From Trichobilharzia regenti (lineage: Eukaryota; Platyhelminthes; Trematoda; Strigeidida; Schistosomatidae), in assembly GCA_944472135.2 (NCBI GenBank), contig OX235263.1, forward strand, positions 90,428,721 to 90,492,720: 64,000 nucleotides of DNA. Reading direction: 5' to 3'. The position numbers and the translations under genes are program-made. The notes beneath the pieces were generated by a model. That model had not been told where the DNA came from. It searched no databases and worked only from the letters and a program-made list of their open reading frames with translations. Positions 1 through 9,847 of this stretch are shown piece after piece. The stretch's first letter is position 1, and every line of letters begins with the position of its first letter.

Positions 1-1247
1 TCCCAAGAAAACCCGTTCTGGACGCACCGTAAGGTTCCCAGAATATCTGCACACTTATTTGACTTAACGAAGTCGTGTGATTCACGCAACTCATTCGTTT
101 GTGGTACTGACTATTTTTTTTGACGTATCAATTTTTTTATATACAGTACCACCGAACACAAAATTTTTTTTCAACAGTTCATGTAACATACACAAAAAAA
201 TTAATTAGATGTATTTTTTTTCGATGTTCTGAACTTAGCATTATTTTACTGTATAGTAAATGCACATCATTTTTTTTAACAAAAAAGCTGATTTGGTACA
301 TTTTCCTCGACATGGTTCTTAGCGTTCTTGTTTTCTTTTCCAGGTGCGACGGGCACTGGACAGGAAACAAACGAAGCACGGAATCCAAACACAACAACAA
401 GGAAGCTATGTACAAACACCCTATTAGCATAGGCAGACAAACCAGTAGGCATACGACCAAGCCGCTCGGAAGATTTTTTTCACCCGAAAGGGAACCATCG
501 AGTTTTTTTACTTCCGGCTGGTTCTGTCTTAGGGTCCTCACGACCCCACTAGGGGGGAGTGAGCTGTAGCGGTAAATAATTCCCCAAAATTATTGACCAC
601 AGCAATCACTCATTGGATGCTGACCACCACTGTTTAAGTCGACTTGTTTAGCTGAAGGCTTCCGGTCAAGCATCCCCGCCATTTGGTACCCCGTCGTGTA
701 ACGTGCACGATCACTAGCTAGCTAAGCGTTCGTCTGACGGCTTGTTTTGGTCCCGAAGTATATCACGAAGTTTGGACGATCAATTATTGGTTTTTGCTTT
801 GTTGTTGGTACGCGAGAACTAAAAAATTAGAGGCGGTGTAAGATAATTCCGTCAAAACCCCCTAAATATTAGAAGCGAGGATTAAGGACGTTTCTATATT
901 TGCAACCAGATACTGATACCAAAAAACGGTTGTATATCTTCGGTAGACATTAACGCAGGCACTCCAAACGTTGTCCTGTTATGGTTCATTTGATTTTAGT
1001 TGGCGAATTGACATTTGTGGTTTGTTCTGCGATCCCCTTATTCCTGGGATTGTCAGTTGATATCATAAAATGTATTCCGATAGACCTTTTAAAAATTCGT
1101 TTGGGCTGTGGGCAGATTTAAAGCAAAGAATATAATGATAAATTAAATGGGAAGGAATAAAATTAAGGGAAGTGAAGAGCGGGGAAATGCTGCAGATTAA
1201 TATAGGATATGTTGATGGTTATAATGCGATTATTGTCCCATTATCTG
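1..1247. other. Unrecognised sequence, no supported gene
   Basis: No coding region is supported here. The longer open frames (about 120-570, both strands) are rich in homopolymer T runs and resemble no family I know. A pyrimidine tract followed by an AG dinucleotide near 343 resembles a splice acceptor, but nothing supports an exon. The stretch may be old repeat or intergenic DNA. Confidence 0.5.
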
Positions 1248-1605
1248 TGTCAATGGAGTTGAAGATTGAACGATCAATTCTTGGTTGTTTGCTCAAAATC
1301 AACTTCCCCAATTTTCGCGGAGGCATCAATACGACAGTCATCGTCTCATCGGTCGCTGTTCAGAAAGAAGAGTGAAACATCGTCAGAAGTAATACAATGA
1401 TTTATTATTGTAATATTTGTTTTCAGACCTTAGTTCAGTTATTCTTTTTATATGTTGGTGTAACAATAAAGAAATAACAAGCGGCCAATCGGTGTTTTGG
1501 TTTTTTCGTCCGTTATTACTAAGCGTTTCTGAAAACTCAAAGGAACAGCGTGGGCCCGAGCGTAGCGAGAGCTGGGCATTAACGGTTTATGAGACGTGAT
1601 TGACA
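1248..1605 (+). mobile_element. Solo LTR of the gag-array LTR family
   Basis: This 358-base block begins TGTCAATGG and ends GATTGACA, the TG...CA ends of an LTR. It is the reverse complement of the four LTRs in the array at 3173-12133. It is flanked by ATCTG at 1243-1247 and again at 1606-1610, a 5-base target-site duplication. No internal region adjoins it, so it is a solo LTR left by LTR-LTR recombination. It shares small variants with the LTR at 3173-3530 rather than with the inner array LTRs. Confidence 0.9.
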
Positions 1606-3172
1606 ATCTGAGTTATCTTTTCACTAGATTATTGATAACTGAGAAGTTAATTTATGCTACTTTCAGTCGTATTGACTTATTTGGTGGCGGATACACCAGC
1701 TGTGACTCATTTTTATCAAAGAAACATTCTAGATGACACAATATTCGGTCGCCTCATTGTTCTTGTCGAGGATTCTGTTGATCATATTTAATAAGTTTGC
1801 ATTTTTCGAATAACTTTAAAAGTTGTCCATTTTAAGTTTGATTATCAGGTTACTCAAAACTTAAGGCCCCATGCTAGGTCTGAAAGAGAATTCTCTGACA
1901 CGAGGCGGTCACCACATATGCCTTAAACTAGGAAACAGACACGCCCGAACGCTACCCTAGCTGTCGGGATACATAACATGACAGTAAACAAAGACTTATT
2001 GGATAGACACTGTAGGGTAAACATTTTTAACATCCCGAGAGGAACTTGCGAACTGCATCTTGCATGCGTTATAGGTGCAACCTGACTCTCGAGGGTCACG
2101 CGGAATTCAGGAATTTGGTTTACTCTATTTCTCAGCCGTCCTAGTTGTCAGTTATCAGCCTATCATTTTGTATCGAAGACATACCTAATGTATGATAGTG
2201 TATGAAATGCTCTCCAGTTCAACATCACTTGACAACCCCAAATTATAAGGGTTATTAAAACCCAGAAAATCAGAAGACTATGAAGTTGGGTGAAACTTCA
2301 TGGAGAATCTTAAATAAGACCTGACAGCTAAAAACACCTACCATGTTGTGCTTGCAATGCTCTACAAAAAAGACTAACAAGTTACCTTTTGTTGAAATTG
2401 AATCACTTGTCGAGTTGGCTGACTAATGAATTGTGATACATTTATATCCGTTGAATCATCTGAGTAGAACTATTCACCCACAGAAATAATTTAGTAACGC
2501 GAGCAAGCTGAGCAGACTTGCGCTTCCAACTTTCCGTCATAGTGATGTTTAATGCTCCGGAGAATTCACGAATTCACCTGACCGTTTACAAAGGAAGTAA
2601 AAATTCCTAGCTCATGGTAGCAGTATCACAGGTGGATGTCCACTGTACTCAGATTTCTCATTTTGTGCCACCAGAAAGATTTTCATTTGACTGTAAAATC
2701 ACTCCAATAAACCATTCGCTGACATTTGAAGAAATGAGAGGACAGTAAATAAGGGAAGAATAATAACAGTAAAACTTGATGGCATAGAGGTGGAAAGAAA
2801 TTTTTACTTTTTAGTGGAAATAAGGTTTATTAGTTCTATACTGACACCATTCGCATCACATTAAATACGCGCCAAATATAGTGTCATGGGATTTTCATAC
2901 TTAGACGGGGTCTCGTAAATTCTTTTAGGTGGTAGCAATATGGTACTCGACGGCCCATTAAAACTAAGGCAGTGTTTTCCACGGACACGTCATTTAGTGA
3001 GAACGTGGTGGGCCATCCAATTAACATGCCGATCGCCTTAGGAGTACACGTGAAGCCTCTTGGTGGTGGCCTCAGTTCAACAATATTTGTGTGGCCTTAA
3101 TGGAGACGCTTATCTGACAGGTGGAATTTCTGTGGTTGTGTGGTAGTTTATCTTCGCACTCTTAGGCGTTGA
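1606..3172. other. Unrecognised sequence between solo LTR and LTR array
   Basis: I find no ORF of note, no family resemblance and no repeat structure here. It is the host sequence into which the array at 3173 was inserted; the last five bases (GTTGA, 3168-3172) are the left target-site duplication of that array. Confidence 0.5.
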
Positions 3173-3530
3173 TGTCAATCACGTCTCATAAACCGTTAAT
3201 GCCCAGCTCTCGCTACGCTCGGGCCCACGCTGTTCCTTTGAGTTTTCAGAAACGCTTAGTAATAACGGACGAAAAAACCAAAACACCGATTGGCCGCTTG
3301 TTATTTCTTTATTGTTACACCAACATATAAAAAGAATAACTGAACTAAGGTCTGAAAACAAATATTACAATAATAAATCATTGTATTACTTCTGACGATG
3401 TTTCACTCTTCTTTCTGAACAGCGACCGATGAGACGATGACTGTCGTATTGATGCCTCCGCGAAAATTGGGGAAGTTGATTTTGAGCAAACAACCAAGAA
3501 TTGATCGTTCAATCTTCAACTCCATTGACA
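3173..3530 (-). repeat. LTR (3' outer LTR of array)
   Basis: Has TG...CA ends on the minus strand. It is preceded in the element by a purine-rich GCCGGGGAG tract (3531-3539 in plus coordinates), a plausible polypurine tract. It carries the same single-base variants as the solo LTR at 1248-1605. It contains a 60-codon open frame that is simply LTR sequence. Confidence 0.9.
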
Positions 3531-4676
3531 CTCCCCGGCAAAAAAGGGATCCAACCCTTTTTTCCTTCACGACCAATACACGTTGACTTGGATGCCATTG
3601 CGAGAACCTGGGTCACACGGACAGAGCTGAAATGGAAAACAAACAGAAAAGCCAACACACCACAAGCATACCCACAGCACAATCTCACACATCAATGACG
3701 ACCTGCGCCTCCAGATAGAGACCTCCTCTTGACATCTTGCAACACAATCGCCACTTGCTAGAATGACTCTCGCAGAATGCAACGTGACCATAGCACCAAC
3801 GCATGATACTCCACGCACATCCTCTTATCTACTCATTACCAATTACCACTGAAATCGCTTGTCACTCATTCTGCCTCAGTTCTAGTAGCGGTGACGCATG
3901 CGAGCCCCAGTCGTTTACACTCTTTCTCCCCGGCGTGTGGGACCGCAGCTAACAATTATCTCCGTGTGCATTTCATTCTCAGCAATAGCCTCCCCGGCGT
4001 ATACGCCCCATCTGCTGTCCTTAACATCAATCAATTCATTCATGGATGTAGAAGACTCGAAACCACTTCAGAAGTAATCACGACGAAAATTTTAACAAAA
4101 TTACGCAATAACAACAAGGTACGAAAACAACAAGTAAACACAATGAATCCAAAATACACCAATTGCTATGACACACCACACGTATATACACATAGTGCAA
4201 ACAACGTCGTCGATCATGTCTTGGTGGAATTCCTTTGAAGAATTTCAGGACTTACACCAGTACGCCTACAACCCTTCTCAGGTTGACGATTGTAATTTGT
4301 GGAATGTACGGACACAAACAAGATTAACCAACAATTACATCAATTGGAACTCACACAATTATTTAACACAAACATATGTACAATCACTACATCAAATGTT
4401 GTGGATTCCGGCATGACAAACTACCCTTGAAGAACTGTAGGACTTACAGCAGTACGCCTACATTCCTTCTCAGGTTGATGATCCAAGTGGAAGTCGTCCG
4501 GACACAAACAGAATTACCAACAGCTAGATGACAGATGATATCAATTCAGTATATACAATATGAACATATGTACAAAATCACACGCCATGCACATTGGACT
4601 GCTCATTGATGCGCTACTCTTTGAAGAATTGTAGGACTAACAGCAGTACGCATACATTCCTTCTCAGGTTGACGCT
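3531..4676 (-). other. 3' non-coding region of gag copy 1, with tandem repeats and hairpin
   Basis: This segment lies between the gag stop codon and the 3' LTR and is absent from copies 2 and 3. At 3540-3563 a nine-base perfect stem (AAAAAAGGG / CCCTTTTTT, six-base loop) sits beside the putative polypurine tract. From about 4231 a unit of about 190 bases, marked by TACGCCTACA and TTCTCAGGTTGA, recurs at about 4421 and 4612, the third running into the end of gag. No ORF of recognisable family is present. Confidence 0.7.
4231..4676. repeat. Imperfect tandem repeat, unit about 190 bp
   Basis: The motif CAGTACGC.TACA...CCTTCTCAGGTTGA occurs near 4258, 4450 and 4640, each preceded by TTTGAAGAA-like sequence, giving a period of about 190 bases. 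Copies 2 and 3 of the element are joined to their LTR within this motif (around 7128 and 9631), so the repeat marks the deletion breakpoint. Confidence 0.7.
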
Positions 4677-6626
4677 CTAGGTTGGAAAGTCGTCGCAGAG
4701 TTCATTTGCTAACTTCCTCCTATGAGCTATATCCTCAAATCTGAACGTCAACACGCCCATGTCATTGTATCGTAGAATATAGATGACCAACAAACACCCG
4801 ACATATCTCATCAACCAAGTGTAGAAACAGAGTAATTTACACCAAAGATAATAACATTCAAATAGTAACTTGAAACTAGAAATGCCTTTATTCGTGCAAG
4901 TCAATTTAACAATTACTCTCTCGTTTACACTTGGCTTATCCTCACTAAGCTGACCATTGATATTCGTCCTTTCAAACGAACTGATACTACCATAGTCATT
5001 GCACAAGATACTTGAGTTCATGGGTGTCTGTTTCATTGTGGATGACAGCACTAACGACGACTGATTGATATCAGTTGATGAACTTAGCAGTGGATCAAAA
5101 GCTGTTGTTGCTCGCTTTTCAGAAATTTGTCTACCTGCAAGACCACCACCACTGCTGTCTTTTACTATCAGCTCATGTTTAACACTAGCATCTGACGATA
5201 GGTGGGCTTCACTCTGATCAATTACACTGACGGTTTGACAAGTATGCATGCCTTCTCCAACTGCATTCAATTCAACTTCACGTTCAAGTTGTACAGAACC
5301 TTTATTTAACTTAGCAGTAGTAGGCCTTCCCCTCATTTCATAATGATCAACCAAAGACAAATCTGCACTATCATGATCATTATCACGAATATTCAATTTA
5401 CCGTCAACTTTATCATTTTCAAACTCTTTAATGACAGAAGTAGACAATTTTGGTTCCTCCTCACAAATCCTAAAAGGTTTTATATCTTCACTCTGACTAG
5501 TTATACTTTGTAAACTTTTGGAGTCAGAAATCCACTCTGAAGCAGTAACTCTATTCTGTGACACTCTATTCAGCAACGGCTTACCAGTTGCAACTACAGA
5601 CTTCTCCACAACAACGTTATCGTCACACAATTCGGAGTCAGACCTGGAGTTTACATTTAGCTTATCACTGAACTTGCTCACTGGTTCACAGTTCACTTCT
5701 GTATGCACCTCTTGCACACGTGTAAAACAAAGCCGTGTTTGTCTTGCATCTTGCAACTTATCTGTTGAGGATGTACTACGAAACCTGTTGCACTCACTAA
5801 GTTTATATGCATTACTAGACATCATGGAGCCTTCTCGATATCCACCTCTCTGAGGCTTATTCGTCATCAATGAGTGCGTTTTACACTCAGACTGCTCTAT
5901 TCTAGGGGTGAGATCTAATAGACTGGAAAACTTGCTCATAGATTGATTAACACTAGTATTTACCAGTTTCAGGATATCATCAAACCTTGGCTCGATACCC
6001 TCATCCTCCATACGGGAGCTTATCTTCACCCACTTCCTTTGCAGTCGAGTAGGTAGACGTCTTGCTATTACTTCTAGTATAAAACTCGAGTTGAGGTCAC
6101 TCATGCGATTCATCGAAATCATTCCATTCTTGTAAATTAGCAAATTATCTAAAAACTCAGTGAGTGCCTGGGAGTCATCCTGTAATTGACCACCATTACC
6201 CTTAACAACCTCGAATAATTTCCCTGCAATCATCGTAGGTCTTCCAAACCTTTGACGTAATATGCTCATAGCCTCATCGTAGCCCTCTTTTGGCTTCATA
6301 AACTTACAGCACTGTATAGCTCTTGCAGCATCTCCAGTGCAATATCTCATCAAATACATTAACTTCGATTCATCATTTAATAAAAAACCACTCAACATGA
6401 TCTCAAACTCCTTAACAAACTGTAAATAATCAGCCGGGTTTCCATCAAAACACCGTGGTTCAAATTTAGGGAGTTTGATGTTCCTATTATCCCTGAACGG
6501 CGAAACAGTAACATCAACCATGTCATGCTTAACATCAGACACATCGTTACAATTAACAGACAAGTCACAATGACTTACTTTCCTGTTTGCATCCAAGACA
6601 CTCTGTCCCTTCTTTGACCCAGGCAT
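4677..6626 (-). CDS. Gag-like protein, BEL/Pao type (copy 1, 649 aa)
   Basis: Structural protein of an LTR retrotransposon, expected to package element RNA. After a polar N-terminus, residues about 50-230 match the pattern of Pao/BEL gag (DUF1759): LPKFEPRCFDGNPADYLQFV, then a YLMRYCTGDAA segment, RQRFGRP and a FLDNL block. The remainder is Ser/Asn/Asp-rich and of low complexity. I see no CCHC zinc knuckle and no protease or polymerase domain. The last 50 residues contain a hydrophobic stretch (CKLLCFYTW...CLLVIYIL) that could be membrane-associated. That tail is missing in copies 2 and 3, where a TAT codon has become TAA. The start at 6626 is the first ATG giving the conserved MPGSKKGQ N-terminus present in all three copies. 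Confidence 0.85.
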   Translation of the reverse strand: MPGSKKGQSVLDANRKVSHCDLSVNCNDVSDVKHDMVDVTVSPFRDNRNIKLPKFEPRCFDGNPADYLQFVKEFEIMLSGFLLNDESKLMYLMRYCTGDAARAIQCCKFMKPKEGYDEAMSILRQRFGRPTMIAGKLFEVVKGNGGQLQDDSQALTEFLDNLLIYKNGMISMNRMSDLNSSFILEVIARRLPTRLQRKWVKISSRMEDEGIEPRFDDILKLVNTSVNQSMSKFSSLLDLTPRIEQSECKTHSLMTNKPQRGGYREGSMMSSNAYKLSECNRFRSTSSTDKLQDARQTRLCFTRVQEVHTEVNCEPVSKFSDKLNVNSRSDSELCDDNVVVEKSVVATGKPLLNRVSQNRVTASEWISDSKSLQSITSQSEDIKPFRICEEEPKLSTSVIKEFENDKVDGKLNIRDNDHDSADLSLVDHYEMRGRPTTAKLNKGSVQLEREVELNAVGEGMHTCQTVSVIDQSEAHLSSDASVKHELIVKDSSGGGLAGRQISEKRATTAFDPLLSSSTDINQSSLVLSSTMKQTPMNSSILCNDYGSISSFERTNINGQLSEDKPSVNERVIVKLTCTNKGISSFKLLFECYYLWCKLLCFYTWLMRYVGCLLVIYILRYNDMGVLTFRFEDIAHRRKLANELCDDFPT

Positions 6627-6769
6627 TGTTGAACTTGACCCAATTCCAAAAACGTTCCAGATATTGCTTGTTCAAAGAGGACTTGACCGGCACCAGGAAA
6701 ATGAACGGCAACTATCCAAACTTTCACCAACTGTTTGAATCCGCCAGATCTGTTTCTATCGTCAGAAAC
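6627..6769 (-). other. 5' leader of gag copy 1
   Basis: A 143-base untranslated leader between the LTR end and the gag ATG, repeated at 9130-9272 and 11633-11775. A TGGCGGATTC sequence (minus strand, 6746-6737) resembles a tRNA primer-binding site but lies 23 bases inside the LTR boundary, so the assignment is weak. Confidence 0.5.
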
Positions 6770-7127
6770 TGTCAATCACGTCTCATAAACCGTTAATGCC
6801 CAGCTCTCGCTACGCTCGGGCCCACGCTGTTCCTTTGAGTTTTCAGAAACGCTTAGTAATAACGGACGAAAAAACCAAAACACCGATTGGCCGCTTGTTA
6901 TTTCTTTATTGTTACACCAACATATAAAAAGAATAACTGAACTAAGGTCTGAAAACAAATATTACAATAATAAATCATTGTATTACTTCTGACGATGTTT
7001 CACTCTTCTTTCTGAACAGCGACCGATGAGACGATGACTGTTGTATTGATGCCTCCGCGAAAATTGGTGAAGTTGATTTTGAGCAAACAACGAAGAATTG
7101 ATCGTTCAATCTTCAACTCCATTGACA
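6770..7127 (-). repeat. LTR (inner)
   Basis: 358 bases, apparently identical to the LTR at 9273-9630. It carries the variants GGTGAAG and CAACGAAG that distinguish inner LTRs from the outer 3' LTR and the solo LTR at 1248. It serves as both the 3' LTR of copy 2 and the 5' LTR of copy 1. Confidence 0.9.
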
Positions 7128-7344
7128 GTAGGACCTACAGCAGTACGCCTACAACCCTTCTCAGGTTGACGCCCTAGGTTGGAAAATCGTCGCAGAGTTC
7201 ATTTGCTAACTTCCTCCTATGAGCTATATCCTCAAATCTGAACGTCAACACGCCCATGTCATTGTATCGTAGAATATAGATGACGAACAAACACACGGCA
7301 TATCTCATCAACCAGGTGTAGAAACAGAGTAATTTACACCAAAG

Positions 7345-9129
7345 TTAATAGCATTCAATTAGTAACTTGAAACTAGAAACGCCTTTATTCATGCAAGTCA
7401 ATTTAACAATTACTCTCTCGTTTACACTTGGCTTATTCTCACTAAACTGAGAAATATCTTTCGTCTTTTCAAACGCACCAATACTATCATAGTCATTGCA
7501 CAAGATACTTGAGTTGATGGGCATCTGTTTCATTGTGAATGAAAACACCAACGACGACTGATTGATATCAGTTGATGAAGTTAGCGGTGGATCAAAAGCT
7601 GTTGTTGATCGACTTTCAGAAATTTGTCTACCTGCAAGACCACCACCACTGCTGTCTTTTACTATCAGCTCAGGTTTAGCACTAGCATCTGATGATAGGT
7701 GGGCTACATGCTGATCACTCACACTGACGGACTCACAAATATCCATAACTTCTGCAACTGCATCTGCATTTATTTCTACTTCACGTTCAAGTTGTACAGA
7801 AACTTTGTTCAACTTAGCAGTAGTAGGCATATCCCTCATCTCATCATGATCAACCAAAGACAACTGTGAAGTATCATGATCATTATCACGAATATTCACT
7901 TTATCGTCAACTTTATCATTTTCAAACTCTTTAATAACAGAAGTAGACAATTTTGGTTCCTCCTCACAAATCCTAGATGGTCTTATAACTTCATTCTGAC
8001 TAGTTATACTTTGTAAACTTGTAGGGTCAGAACTGCACTCTGAAGCAGTAACTCTATTCTGTGACACTCTATTCAACAATGGCCTACCAGTTGCAACTAC
8101 AGACTTCTTGACCACACCGTTATCATCACACAATTCGGAGTCAGACCTGGAGTTTACATTTAGCTTATCACTGAACTTGCTCACTGGTTCACAGTTCACT
8201 TCTGTATGCACTTCTTGCAAACGTGTGAAACACAAGCGTGTTTGTCTTGCATCTTGCAACTTATCTGTTGAGGATGTACTACGAAACCTGTTGCACTCAC
8301 TAAGTTTATATGCATTACTAGACATCATGGAGCCTTCTCGATATCCACCTCTCTGAGGCTTATTCGTCATCAATGAGTGCGTTTTACACTCAGACTGCTC
8401 TATTCTAGGGGTGAGATCTAATAGACTGGAAAACTTGCTCATAGATTGATTAACACTAGTATTTACCAGTTTCAGGATATCATCAAACCTTGGCTCGATA
8501 CCCTCATCCTCCATACGGGAGCTTATCTTCACCCACTTCCTTTGCAGTCGAGTAGGTAGACGTCTTGCTATTACTTCTAGTATAAAACTCGAGTTGAGGT
8601 CACTCATGCGATTCATCGAAATCATTCCATTCTTGTAAATTAGCAAATTATCTAAAAACTCAGTGAGTGCCTGGGAGTCATCCTGTAATTGACCACCATT
8701 ACCCTTAACAACCTCGAATAATTTCCCTGCAATCATCGTAGGTCTTCCAAACCTTTGACGTAATATGCTCATAGCCTCATCGTAGCCCTCTTTTGGCTTC
8801 ATAAACTTACAGCACTGTATAGCTCTTGCAGCATCTCCAGTGCAATATCTCATCAAATACATTAACTTCGATTCATCATTTAATAAAAAACCACTCAACA
8901 TGATCTCAAACTCCTTAACAAACTGTAAATAATCAGCCGGGTTTCCATCAAAACACCGTGGTTCAAATTTAGGGAGTTTGATGTTCCTATTATCCCTGAA
9001 CGGCGAAACAGTAACATCAACCATGTCATGCTTAACATCAGACACATCGTTACAATTAACAGACAAGTCACAATGACTTACTTTCCTGTTTGCATCCAAG
9101 ACACTCTGTCCCTTCTTTGACCCAGGCAT
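7345..9129 (-). CDS. Gag-like protein, BEL/Pao type (copy 2, 594 aa)
   Basis: Same DUF1759-type gag as copy 1, with an identical first roughly 300 residues and scattered substitutions after residue about 310. Its translated sequence is identical to copy 3. The ORF ends 55 codons earlier than copy 1 because a TAT codon is TAA, although the downstream reading frame is still recognisable. The internal region ends abruptly at the LTR (7128): the 3' non-coding region and putative polypurine tract seen in copy 1 are deleted, so this copy should be unable to prime plus-strand DNA normally on its own. Confidence 0.82.
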   Translation of the reverse strand: MPGSKKGQSVLDANRKVSHCDLSVNCNDVSDVKHDMVDVTVSPFRDNRNIKLPKFEPRCFDGNPADYLQFVKEFEIMLSGFLLNDESKLMYLMRYCTGDAARAIQCCKFMKPKEGYDEAMSILRQRFGRPTMIAGKLFEVVKGNGGQLQDDSQALTEFLDNLLIYKNGMISMNRMSDLNSSFILEVIARRLPTRLQRKWVKISSRMEDEGIEPRFDDILKLVNTSVNQSMSKFSSLLDLTPRIEQSECKTHSLMTNKPQRGGYREGSMMSSNAYKLSECNRFRSTSSTDKLQDARQTRLCFTRLQEVHTEVNCEPVSKFSDKLNVNSRSDSELCDDNGVVKKSVVATGRPLLNRVSQNRVTASECSSDPTSLQSITSQNEVIRPSRICEEEPKLSTSVIKEFENDKVDDKVNIRDNDHDTSQLSLVDHDEMRDMPTTAKLNKVSVQLEREVEINADAVAEVMDICESVSVSDQHVAHLSSDASAKPELIVKDSSGGGLAGRQISESRSTTAFDPPLTSSTDINQSSLVFSFTMKQMPINSSILCNDYDSIGAFEKTKDISQFSENKPSVNERVIVKLTCMNKGVSSFKLLIECY

Positions 9130-9272
9130 TGTTGAACTTGACCCAATTCCAAAAACGTTCCAGATATTGCTTGTTCAAAGAGGACTTGACCGGCACCAGG
9201 AAAATGAACGGCAACTATCCAAACTTTCACCAACTGTTTGAATCCGCCAGATCTGTTTCTATCGTCAGAAAC

Positions 9273-9630
9273 TGTCAATCACGTCTCATAAACCGTTAAT
9301 GCCCAGCTCTCGCTACGCTCGGGCCCACGCTGTTCCTTTGAGTTTTCAGAAACGCTTAGTAATAACGGACGAAAAAACCAAAACACCGATTGGCCGCTTG
9401 TTATTTCTTTATTGTTACACCAACATATAAAAAGAATAACTGAACTAAGGTCTGAAAACAAATATTACAATAATAAATCATTGTATTACTTCTGACGATG
9501 TTTCACTCTTCTTTCTGAACAGCGACCGATGAGACGATGACTGTTGTATTGATGCCTCCGCGAAAATTGGTGAAGTTGATTTTGAGCAAACAACGAAGAA
9601 TTGATCGTTCAATCTTCAACTCCATTGACA
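9273..9630 (-). repeat. LTR (inner)
   Basis: 358 bases with TG...CA ends, exactly 2503 bases from the previous LTR. It is shared as the 3' LTR of copy 3 and the 5' LTR of copy 2. Confidence 0.9.
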
Positions 9631-9847
9631 GTAGGACCTACAGCAGTACGCCTACAACCCTTCTCAGGTTGACGCCCTAGGTTGGAAAATCGTCGCAGAG
9701 TTCATTTGCTAACTTCCTCCTATGAGCTATATCCTCAAATCTGAACGTCAACACGCCCATGTCATTGTATCGTAGAATATAGATGACGAACAAACACACG
9801 GCATATCTCATCAACCAGGTGTAGAAACAGAGTAATTTACACCAAAG

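Noticed and set aside
120..569. Overlapping ORFs on both strands near the left edge
   Set aside because: Composition dominated by T/A runs, no known domain, and the two strands are equally open.
1417..1599. 60-codon ORF repeated five times (also at 3179, 6776, 9279, 11782)
   Set aside because: It lies wholly within the LTR and is conserved only because the LTR is repeated. No domain or coding signal.
4168..4416. Plus-strand ORF over the 3' region of gag copy 1
   Set aside because: Antisense to the element and spanning tandem-repeat sequence; no domain.
6737..6746. TGGCGGATTC as tRNA primer-binding site of the gag array element
   Set aside because: It is 23 bases inside the LTR end instead of adjacent to it, and I could not assign a tRNA. 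Kept only as a weak possibility.
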